A stretch of 10,476 nt of DNA from JAGBWK01 sp964544595 (GTDB lineage Bacteria; Bacteroidota; Bacteroidia; Bacteroidales; Muribaculaceae), in the NCBI GenBank assembly GCA_964544595.1, contig CAZJBM010000045.1:1-10476 (forward strand). Reading direction: 5' to 3'. Shown piece by piece: positions 6,707-10,476 of the stretch. The position numbers and the translations under genes are program-made. The stretch's first letter is position 1. Each line of letters starts with the position of its first letter. The notes under the pieces are model-generated. The model searched no databases, was not told the origin of the DNA, and saw only the letters and a list, made by a program, of their open reading frames with translations.

Positions 6707-7441
6707 ATGAAAGAAAAGATCGTTGCATTCTGCTGGCAACACGCGCTTCTTCTAATTACATTATGGATCATGACCCTCGGGGTGGCGCTTTGCGTGCGCT
6801 CACAGTTGGGGTCGAGCGTCATAAGCGTGCTGCCTTACGTGTTTGAGTCGGCGGGAGCCGAGGGTAAAGTGCCCGCGTGGACAATAGGCGAATACACTTA
6901 CGTGATGAACGTGGTTCTGGTCGCGGGCCAGATAGCGATACTGCGCCGGAGGTTTGAGCTTGTGCAGCTGTTTCAGCTGTTGATAGGCTTTGTGTTCGGC
7001 ACGCTGATTGACGTCAACATGGCGCTGACCGACTGGGTGGTGCCCGACGGGCTGTGGCAGCAGGCGCTGGTGCAGGTCGCGGGGTGCACGGTGCTCGGCG
7101 TCGGGATAGCCTACGAGGTGAGGTGCGGCAGCATCACTATGCCGGGCGAGGGCTTCCCGGTGGCGATCACGAAGGTGTCGAATGTAGAGTTCGCCAAAGC
7201 CAAGATATGCGTCGACACCTCGCTGGTCGCGTTGGGCGTCGGGGCGAGCTATATGTTTTTCGGCGCGTGGAAATGGAACATCATAGGCTTCGGCACGTTG
7301 TTCGCGATGTTCTACGTAGGGCTGGTGGTGCGCAAGGTAGGGGCGCGGGCCGGCTGGTTTGACCGGCTGCTGGCGTATCGTCCCGGCTTCCGACGCTACA
7401 TCTACGGCCTGGCGCGCTATATCTACCCCAAGCAGTGGTGA
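6707..7441 (+). CDS. YczE/YitT-type six-helix membrane protein
   Basis: The 244-residue integral membrane protein has about six hydrophobic segments (roughly 11-31, 62-80, 87-107, 120-138, 167-188, 192-210). The N-terminal part (ALCVRSQLGSSVISVLPYV), the central GFVFGTLIDVNMAL, and ITMPGEGFPVAITK (143-156) after the fourth helix match the layout of the YczE/YyaS/YitT family, often annotated as DUF6198 in Bacteroidales. The substrate or role is not established. Codon use is GC-rich but G-biased, opposite to the C-bias of the fbp-sufS block. The stop at 7439-7441 lies 15 bases before the R repeat module, so any transcript runs into that module's hairpin. Confidence 0.8.
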   Translation: MKEKIVAFCWQHALLLITLWIMTLGVALCVRSQLGSSVISVLPYVFESAGAEGKVPAWTIGEYTYVMNVVLVAGQIAILRRRFELVQLFQLLIGFVFGTLIDVNMALTDWVVPDGLWQQALVQVAGCTVLGVGIAYEVRCGSITMPGEGFPVAITKVSNVEFAKAKICVDTSLVALGVGASYMFFGAWKWNIIGFGTLFAMFYVGLVVRKVGARAGWFDRLLAYRPGFRRYIYGLARYIYPKQW

Positions 7442-7452
7442 CGGTGCGGCGC

Positions 7453-7491
7453 AAAAAAAATACGAGAAACTTCCTCACGGTAGCTTCTCGT
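7453..7491 (-). terminator. R-module hairpin with T tract on the minus strand
   Basis: ACGAGAA (7462-7468) pairs with TTCTCGT (7485-7491), and interrupted CT/AG and CC/GG pairs extend the stem inwards to a TCAC loop. On the minus strand the hairpin is followed by A and eight Ts, an intrinsic-terminator shape for leftward transcripts. On the plus strand it is followed by TAAATAATAAA. It recurs at 8835-8865 and 10209-10239, where only five Ts follow. Confidence 0.55.
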
Positions 7492-7526
7492 TAAATAATA
7501 AACCAATCATTATCACATTTCTTGCA

Positions 7527-7595
7527 ATGGAAAAAAGTAATCCTGCTTTCTGTAATGTAAACGCCCGGGCTGGGGGAATGGTTCACGAGGATTGA
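7527..7595 (+). CDS. 22-residue small ORF of the R module, copy 1
   Basis: ATG 7527 to TGA 7593-7595 encodes a 22-residue peptide starting MEKSNPAF and ending GGMVHED. It begins about 35 bases after the R hairpin and occurs three times in the window. The only base difference in this ORF among the three copies (7571 T versus 10319 G) is a synonymous third-position change in alanine, whereas the ~45 bases just after the stop contain one indel and three substitutions. That hints at selection for the peptide, but it is one site. The frame is also open upstream of the ATG through the hairpin, but it runs into non-homologous flanks. A leader peptide, a small protein, or a gene-end remnant are possible. 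Function unknown. Confidence 0.45.
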   Translation: MEKSNPAFCNVNARAGGMVHED

Positions 7596-7626
7596 ATTTT
7601 TTTGAAAGTAGGGGTAGTTATGAGGG

Positions 7627-7662
7627 GTATAAGTCGAATAAATCGTATAAGTCGTATAAGTT
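7627..7662 (+). repeat. 9-bp tandem repeats (4 units), copy 1
   Basis: Four head-to-tail units of consensus GTATAAGTC: GTATAAGTC, GAATAAATC, GTATAAGTC, GTATAAGTT. Unit number and order differ in the third R module. Confidence 0.85.
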
Positions 7663-7679
7663 CGTAAATTAAAATCCGT

Positions 7680-7830
7680 AGTGCGAAAGTTCAGTTGGTA
7701 AAAGCCGCCCCATCACTCTCCTCGCGAGGGGATGCCTGAGCGGCGGGGGCTGGCGAGTCAGCCCCCAAGAGCGATTGCAAGCAGAAAAAACTGAATTCTC
7801 GACCTCGTAAGAAACTGAATTATTCAACTC
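7680..7830 (+). ncRNA. Highly structured, tRNA-reminiscent non-coding segment, copy 1
   Basis: No ORF fits here, but pairing is dense. TTCAGTT (7690-7696) can pair with AACTGAA (7789-7795) or the second AACTGAA at 7814-7820. CCGCC (7705-7709) pairs with GGCGG (7742-7746), CCTC/GAGG forms a hairpin at 7720-7729, and GGGGGCTG (7745-7752) pairs perfectly with CAGCCCCC (7759-7766). AGTTCAGTTGGT followed by GCCGCCC and TCAC resembles the D-arm to anticodon stem of bacterial tRNA-Asp, and GATGCCTGAGCGG resembles the start of a tRNA-Ser. There is no matching acceptor stem or CCA, so it is not an intact tRNA. It is probably transcribed rightwards and stopped by the terminator at 7913-7949. The tRNA likeness is from memory and may be chance. 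Confidence 0.4.
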
Positions 7831-7896
7831 CTAAAAAGGAATTCTTCCGACATTTTAGCTAATTTCACACTTGCTTGTTTAATCTGCAGTCATAAC

Positions 7897-8061
7897 TTAA
7901 TTTGAATTATCCCCCCGCTTAATCTGCGATAGAAAACGGCGGGGTTTTTCGTTGTGGTGCTTGATGAAGCCCGCGGCCGCTTTGGTTGTTTCAAAATGTT
8001 TCATTGTGCCCATTTTAGAAAAAGTAGATAATTTTTGTATTACCATTGTACAATTAGTCAT
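7897..8061 (-). CDS. Small leftward ORF opposite the repressor (possible Cro/antirepressor position), copy 1
   Basis: ATG 8061 gives 54 residues, rich in Lys/His/Thr: MTNCTMVIQKL, KHFETTKAAAGF, KHHNEKPRRFLSQIKRG. I recognise no domain. A later ATG (8004) would leave 35 residues starting MKHFETT, and an upstream TTG (8106) would overlap the promoter. Support comes from its position: it lies divergent to a CI-like gene, about 36 bases downstream of a leftward Bacteroidota-type promoter, the usual place for a Cro-like or antirepressor gene. Against it, the 3' end is overlaid by a plus-strand terminator, and copies 1 and 2 are identical, so there is no conservation test. Possibly not real. Confidence 0.35.
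   Translation of the reverse strand: MTNCTMVIQKLSTFSKMGTMKHFETTKAAAGFIKHHNEKPRRFLSQIKRGDNSN
7913..7949 (+). terminator. Plus-strand intrinsic terminator, copy 1
   Basis: CCCCGC (7913-7918) pairs with GCGGGG (7939-7944), followed by five Ts. The loop is long (20 bases, with possible inner CGC/GCG pairing). It would end rightward transcripts from the R module or the structured segment before they reach the repressor gene. It overlaps the 3' end of the leftward ORF. Confidence 0.55.
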
Positions 8062-8086
8062 TTTTTTGTAATGTTTGCTATAACAT
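8045..8086 (+). promoter_or_regulatory. Candidate repressor promoter with two palindromic operators, copy 1
   Basis: A rightward promoter is suggested by TTG (8046-8048), 21 bases, then AATGTTTG (8070-8077). Two palindromes overlap it: ATTGTACAAT (8045-8054, perfect 10-bp) at the -33 end, and ATGTT-N6-AACAT (8071-8086) over the -7 element. Their position suggests operators for the CI-like protein made from 8151, i.e. autoregulation. The first palindrome also lies within the first codons of the leftward ORF. Confidence 0.4.
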
Positions 8087-8103
8087 ACTACATTAACAGG
8101 GCG

Positions 8104-8132
8104 CAAAGATGCAGTAAATTTTGATTTGTCAA
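8104..8132 (-). promoter_or_regulatory. Candidate leftward promoter, copy 1
   Basis: Read on the minus strand: TTGACA starting at 8132, then CATCTTTG (8111-8104), one mismatch from TAnnTTTG and followed by CG. The spacing is 18 bases, slightly short. Transcription would start near 8097 and read into the 54-codon ORF. The rightward start predicted near 8083 lies to its left, so the two promoters face each other with overlapping 5' transcripts. Confidence 0.45.
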
Positions 8133-8150
8133 GATCCTAATAACAAAAAA

Positions 8151-8567
8151 ATGAATATAAAGGAAAGGATATTATTTTATATCGAAGCAACGGGCAAAGT
8201 AAAATCCGATTATTACAAGGCGATAGACGCCGCCCCATCCAATTTTGCGGGGGCTGGCCGGAATAGCGCATTGAGTAGCGATAAAATCGCCGAAACGTTG
8301 ACGCTATACCCCGACCTCTCCCCCGACTGGCTGCTAAATGGTGTCGGGAATATGCTGCGAGACTCAGAGCCGGAGCAAGCTCCGACAAGCGACCCGCAGC
8401 CCCCCGCGCCTGTGGACTCGCCGGTGCCCGCCGCCGAAGAGGCGCCCGCCGAGGGCTTGCTCGACAAAGTAATAAAGCAGGCAGAAGAAATCGGACGGCT
8501 AAAAGAAAGGATTTACCAACTTGAGAATCGGCTGAATCGAATAGGTCGGGGAACGAAAGTTTTCTGA
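8151..8567 (+). CDS. CI-like helix-turn-helix repressor with C-terminal coiled coil, copy 1
   Basis: ATG 8151 gives 138 residues. The frame opens at 8121, but only without an ATG. Residues 1-70 (NIKERILFYIEATGKVKSDYY..., LSSDKIAETL, LYPDLSPDWLLNGVGNMLR) match the pattern of the small Bacteroidota phage-repressor-type HTH proteins, in which a conserved W-L-L-x-G-x-G-x-M-L closes the DNA-binding domain. Residues 71-102 are a Pro/Ala/Glu-rich linker, and 103-132 form an amphipathic coiled coil (LLDKVIKQAEEIGRL, IYQLENRL), probably for dimerisation. There is no LexA-type peptidase domain. Palindromes upstream suggest autoregulation. The stop codon lies in the loop of a hairpin. An identical second gene sits 1374 bp downstream. 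Confidence 0.8.
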   Translation: MNIKERILFYIEATGKVKSDYYKAIDAAPSNFAGAGRNSALSSDKIAETLTLYPDLSPDWLLNGVGNMLRDSEPEQAPTSDPQPPAPVDSPVPAAEEAPAEGLLDKVIKQAEEIGRLKERIYQLENRLNRIGRGTKVF

Positions 8568-8590
8568 CCTGCTTTCGTTTCCTTTCCTCT
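8550..8590 (+). terminator. Hairpin around the repressor stop codon, copy 1
   Basis: GG+AACGAAAG (8550-8559) pairs with CTTTCGTT+CC (8572-8582, T8580 bulged), with a 12-base loop that contains the TGA stop (8565-8567). TTTCCTCT follows, a weak T tract. It may terminate the repressor mRNA. On the minus strand the same hairpin sits where domain VI of a group II intron would be. Confidence 0.5.
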
Positions 8591-8700
8591 CACACCACCG
8601 CACATGCCGTTCTGCATACGGCGGTTTGATTTGTTCTCAAAACATGTCGTCGGTGGTAATAGTCAAAGTAACTGACCCACCCTCTGAGCGCAAGGATCTC
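8590..8700 (-). pseudogene. Group II intron 3'-end fragment: RT-like remnant and domain V-like hairpin, copy 1
   Basis: On the minus strand, 8625-8594 folds like group II intron domain V: ACCGCCGT pairs with GCGGTGGT along 8 bp (two wobbles), a 2-base GT bulge separates an upper ATGC/GCAT stem, and the GAA-containing cap is present. The bases C-G-C occupy the catalytic-triad position. GTGAGAGG follows, as I remember from intron 3' ends next to reverse-transcriptase genes. The same strand has an open stretch (8700-8590) reading EILALRGWVSYFDYYHRR, similar to the thumb/X-domain 'RGWxxYF' of intron RTs, with an in-frame stop just upstream. No RT active site exists, so this is a fragment at best. 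Based on motif memory. Confidence 0.45.
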
Positions 8701-8829
8701 CTACGCATCAAGGTTACGGTTGCCTTTGGGAACTTCGATGCGTATTGCCATCTTGTCCGCTTGATGCGCATGGGTATCGGGGTCGTGTCCGTCGGGCCAC
8801 GATTTCGCTATCGACATGCCCATACATAC
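8701..8829. other. End of core unit before the next R module, copy 1
   Basis: About 130 bases with no supported gene. Frames are open on both strands but start without good signals. It may be further intron-derived DNA. TGATGCG/CGCATCA-like inverted segments (near 8703-8712 and 8762-8768) suggest some pairing. The segment ends at CATAC, where homology to the R module begins. Confidence 0.35.
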
Positions 8830-8900
8830 AAAAATACGAGAAACTTCCTCACGGTAGCTTCTCGTTAAATAATAAACCAATCATTATCACATTTCTTGCA

Positions 8901-8969
8901 ATGGAAAAAAGTAATCCTGCTTTCTGTAATGTAAACGCCCGGGCTGGGGGAATGGTTCACGAGGATTGA
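8901..8969 (+). CDS. 22-residue small ORF of the R module, copy 2
   Basis: Same sequence as the ORF at 7527-7595 (MEKSNPAF...GGMVHED). The upstream flank is the end of repeat copy 1 instead of the YczE-like gene. The conserved start is therefore the ATG inside R rather than any longer upstream frame. Confidence 0.45.
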   Translation: MEKSNPAFCNVNARAGGMVHED

Positions 8970-9000
8970 ATTTTTTTGAAAGTAGGGGTAGTTATGAGGG

Positions 9001-9036
9001 GTATAAGTCGAATAAATCGTATAAGTCGTATAAGTT
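9001..9036 (+). repeat. 9-bp tandem repeats (4 units), copy 2
   Basis: Same four units in the same order as 7627-7662. Confidence 0.85.
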
Positions 9037-9053
9037 CGTAAATTAAAATCCGT

Positions 9054-9204
9054 AGTGCGAAAGTTCAGTTGGTAAAAGCCGCCCCATCACTCTCCTCGCG
9101 AGGGGATGCCTGAGCGGCGGGGGCTGGCGAGTCAGCCCCCAAGAGCGATTGCAAGCAGAAAAAACTGAATTCTCGACCTCGTAAGAAACTGAATTATTCA
9201 ACTC
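9054..9204 (+). ncRNA. Structured, tRNA-reminiscent non-coding segment, copy 2
   Basis: Identical to 7680-7830. The perfect GGGGGCTG/CAGCCCCC hairpin is at 9119-9140, and the TTCAGTT/AACTGAA closing pair at 9064-9070 and 9163-9169. Identity to copy 1 gives no covariation evidence. Confidence 0.4.
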
Positions 9205-9270
9205 CTAAAAAGGAATTCTTCCGACATTTTAGCTAATTTCACACTTGCTTGTTTAATCTGCAGTCATAAC

Positions 9271-9435
9271 TTAATTTGAATTATCCCCCCGCTTAATCTG
9301 CGATAGAAAACGGCGGGGTTTTTCGTTGTGGTGCTTGATGAAGCCCGCGGCCGCTTTGGTTGTTTCAAAATGTTTCATTGTGCCCATTTTAGAAAAAGTA
9401 GATAATTTTTGTATTACCATTGTACAATTAGTCAT
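9271..9435 (-). CDS. Small leftward ORF opposite the repressor, copy 2
   Basis: Identical to the 54-residue ORF at 7897-8061, with the same promoter, palindromes and terminator overlap. Same doubts about whether it is real. Confidence 0.35.
   Translation of the reverse strand: MTNCTMVIQKLSTFSKMGTMKHFETTKAAAGFIKHHNEKPRRFLSQIKRGDNSN
9287..9323 (+). terminator. Plus-strand intrinsic terminator, copy 2
   Basis: CCCCGC/GCGGGG stem followed by five Ts, identical to 7913-7949. Confidence 0.55.
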
Positions 9436-9460
9436 TTTTTTGTAATGTTTGCTATAACAT
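9419..9460 (+). promoter_or_regulatory. Candidate repressor promoter with palindromic operators, copy 2
   Basis: Identical to 8045-8086: perfect ATTGTACAAT palindrome (9419-9428) and ATGTT-N6-AACAT (9445-9460). Four operator palindromes in total lie within about 1.4 kb, so repressor dimers could bridge the two copies. Confidence 0.4.
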
Positions 9461-9477
9461 ACTACATTAACAGGGCG

Positions 9478-9506
9478 CAAAGATGCAGTAAATTTTGATT
9501 TGTCAA
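9478..9506 (-). promoter_or_regulatory. Candidate leftward promoter, copy 2
   Basis: Identical to 8104-8132 (minus strand TTGACA, 18 bases from TTG, CATCTTTG). Confidence 0.45.
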
Positions 9507-9524
9507 GATCCTAATAACAAAAAA

Positions 9525-9941
9525 ATGAATATAAAGGAAAGGATATTATTTTATATCGAAGCAACGGGCAAAGTAAAATCCGATTATTACAAGGCGATAG
9601 ACGCCGCCCCATCCAATTTTGCGGGGGCTGGCCGGAATAGCGCATTGAGTAGCGATAAAATCGCCGAAACGTTGACGCTATACCCCGACCTCTCCCCCGA
9701 CTGGCTGCTAAATGGTGTCGGGAATATGCTGCGAGACTCAGAGCCGGAGCAAGCTCCGACAAGCGACCCGCAGCCCCCCGCGCCTGTGGACTCGCCGGTG
9801 CCCGCCGCCGAAGAGGCGCCCGCCGAGGGCTTGCTCGACAAAGTAATAAAGCAGGCAGAAGAAATCGGACGGCTAAAAGAAAGGATTTACCAACTTGAGA
9901 ATCGGCTGAATCGAATAGGTCGGGGAACGAAAGTTTTCTGA
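9525..9941 (+). CDS. CI-like helix-turn-helix repressor with C-terminal coiled coil, copy 2
   Basis: Same 138-residue product as 8151-8567 with no difference found. Two identical, adjacent copies of a repressor gene double its dosage. If it autoregulates through the nearby palindromes the effect on level may be buffered. The absence of any silent change argues for a very recent duplication, active homogenisation, or an assembly artefact. Confidence 0.8.
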   Translation: MNIKERILFYIEATGKVKSDYYKAIDAAPSNFAGAGRNSALSSDKIAETLTLYPDLSPDWLLNGVGNMLRDSEPEQAPTSDPQPPAPVDSPVPAAEEAPAEGLLDKVIKQAEEIGRLKERIYQLENRLNRIGRGTKVF

Positions 9942-9964
9942 CCTGCTTTCGTTTCCTTTCCTCT
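9924..9964 (+). terminator. Hairpin around the repressor stop codon, copy 2
   Basis: Identical to 8550-8590: AACGAAAG/CTTTCGTT stem with the TGA stop in the loop. Confidence 0.5.
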
Positions 9965-10074
9965 CACACCACCGCACATGCCGTTCTGCATACGGCGGTT
10001 TGATTTGTTCTCAAAACATGTCGTCGGTGGTAATAGTCAAAGTAACTGACCCACCCTCTGAGCGCAAGGATCTC
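9964..10074 (-). pseudogene. Group II intron 3'-end fragment, copy 2
   Basis: Identical to 8590-8700: domain V-like hairpin at 9999-9968 (minus strand) and the RGWVSYF-containing remnant. Confidence 0.45.
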
Positions 10075-10274
10075 CTACGCATCAAGGTTACGGTTGCCTT
10101 TGGGAACTTCGATGCGTATTGCCATCTTGTCCGCTTGATGCGCATGGGTATCGGGGTCGTGTCCGTCGGGCCACGATTTCGCTATCGACATGCCCATACA
10201 TACAAAAATACGAGAAACTTCCTCACGGTAGCTTCTCGTTAAATAATAAACCAATCATTATCACATTTCTTGCA

Positions 10275-10343
10275 ATGGAAAAAAGTAATCCTGCTTTCTG
10301 TAATGTAAACGCCCGGGCGGGGGGAATGGTTCACGAGGATTGA
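10275..10343 (+). CDS. 22-residue small ORF of the R module, copy 3
   Basis: Encodes exactly the same 22-residue peptide as copies 1 and 2, despite a GCT to GCG change in an alanine codon (10319). The ORF and the hairpin upstream are preserved while the sequence just downstream has diverged. Confidence 0.45.
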   Translation: MEKSNPAFCNVNARAGGMVHED

Positions 10344-10375
10344 ATTTTTTTTGAAAGCAGGGGTAGTTATGAGGG

Positions 10376-10420
10376 GGATAAATCGTATAAGTCGTATAAA
10401 TCGTATAAGTCGAATAAGTT
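10376..10420 (+). repeat. 9-bp tandem repeats (5 units), copy 3
   Basis: Five units: GGATAAATC, GTATAAGTC, GTATAAATC, GTATAAGTC, GAATAAGTT. One more unit than copies 1 and 2, and a different order of variants, as expected of a slippage-prone array. Confidence 0.85.
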
Positions 10421-10440
10421 AGGATTTCTGAGGAAAACCT

Positions 10441-10472
10441 TTTGGCTGTATCAGAAAATTTGTTTAACTTTG
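10441..10472 (+). promoter_or_regulatory. Strong Bacteroidota-type promoter at the right edge
   Basis: TTTG (10441-10444), exactly 20 bases, then TAACTTTG (10465-10472), a full TAnnTTTG match. Transcription would start around or just past the window end, so the gene it serves lies outside. It sits about 20 bases after the last 9-bp repeat. Confidence 0.7.
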
Positions 10473-10476
10473 CGCT

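Larger units (their letters stand above)
7456..8829. repeat. 1374-bp tandem repeat unit, copy 1
   Basis: The unit begins at AAAAATACGAG and is followed immediately by an apparently identical second unit (offset exactly 1374 in every feature I aligned; no difference found by eye). Homology to the left of 7456 is limited to the A run. Contents in order: R module (hairpin, 22-codon ORF, 9-bp repeats), structured non-coding stretch, plus-strand terminator, leftward small ORF, face-to-face promoters with palindromes, rightward CI-like repressor gene, and an antisense group II intron-like 3' fragment. Confidence 0.95.
8830..10203. repeat. 1374-bp tandem repeat unit, copy 2
   Basis: It appears identical to 7456-8829 over its whole length and contains the same features at +1374. 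Its left neighbour is the end of copy 1 and its right neighbour the partial third R module. Confidence 0.95.
10204..10420. repeat. Partial, diverged third copy of the R module
   Basis: The first 115 bp (10204-10318) are identical to the start of the other two units. Divergence then begins: 10319 T to G, an extra T in the T run (8 versus 7), two more substitutions, and a different 9-bp repeat array. Homology stops at about 10420, where unique sequence begins. It lacks the core, so it is the right-hand boundary repeat of the array. Confidence 0.9.

Noticed and set aside
7359..7595. 78-codon frame joining the 3' part of the YczE-like gene to the 22-codon ORF
   Set aside because: The upstream half is out of frame within the YczE-like gene, and the corresponding frame in copy 2 has a different upstream half. 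Only the part inside R is conserved.
7627..7662. 9-bp direct repeats as a CRISPR-like array
   Set aside because: Units are only 9 bp, contiguous and without spacers, and no cas genes are present.
7681..7686. GTGCGA as the 5' end of a group II intron on the plus strand
   Set aside because: The domain V-like element is on the minus strand, so the orientation does not match, and a 6-base motif alone is not evidence.
7680..7830. Intact tRNA gene or retron-type non-coding RNA
   Set aside because: There is no acceptor stem, CCA end or T-arm in the correct place for a tRNA, and no complete reverse transcriptase in the window for a retron.
8626..8868. 80-codon plus-strand frame running from the core unit into the next R module (and its copy at 10000-10242)
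   Set aside because: It lacks a good start, lies antisense to the intron-like fragment, and its end is created by joining core to R.
7456..10203. Tandem unit as a classical insertion sequence
   Set aside because: No transposase gene and no terminal inverted repeats with target duplication; the unit borders are direct R repeats.

Overview
The window looks like a chromosomal segment of a Bacteroidota bacterium, most likely order Bacteroidales; a Muribaculaceae-like gut lineage is my guess. The evidence is a Bacteroides-type class III fructose-1,6-bisphosphatase, several promoter-like sites of the Bacteroidota form (TTG or TTTG, about 20 bases, then TAnnTTTG), and a small repressor whose helix-turn-helix region reads like the CI-type repressors common in Bacteroidales mobile elements. 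No taxonomic search could be run.

Layout. (1) 1-751 is AT-richer accessory DNA: the 3' end of a DUF234-type ATPase gene and an unrecognised 135-residue protein. (2) 752-1289 has no convincing gene but carries two hairpins, including a long imperfect palindrome at 1010-1167. (3) 1290-6177 is a GC-rich, C-biased block of four co-oriented housekeeping genes: class III FBPase (fbp), a short NfeD-like membrane protein, an SPFH/stomatin-type membrane protein, and a SufS cysteine desulfurase. NfeD and SPFH proteins are known partners. A strong hairpin separates the SPFH gene from sufS. (4) 6178-6706 is intergenic: a promoter followed by a canonical terminator, delimiting a candidate small RNA of about 75 nt, then low-complexity C-rich and CGCG/AAAA-rich repeats. 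(5) 6707-7441 encodes a six-helix membrane protein of the YczE/YitT type, with G-biased rather than C-biased codons.

(6) 7456-10420 is the unusual part. A 1374-bp unit occurs twice in perfect tandem (7456-8829 and 8830-10203), followed by a partial, diverged third copy of its first ~215 bp (10204-10420). Each full unit contains: an R module (hairpin, a 22-codon ORF, and 9-bp GTATAAGTC-type repeats); a highly structured, tRNA-reminiscent non-coding stretch ending at a terminator; a small leftward ORF; a rightward CI-like repressor with a C-terminal coiled coil, with candidate promoters and palindromic operators between the two ORFs; and, on the opposite strand, a fragment resembling the 3' end of a group II intron. 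The architecture is R-core-R-core-R'. It fits recent unequal crossing-over between flanking R modules, and the unit could still vary in copy number. The right edge ends in a good Bacteroidota promoter for a gene beyond the window.

The housekeeping block is ordinary. The repeated repressor cassette is the best candidate for something undescribed.
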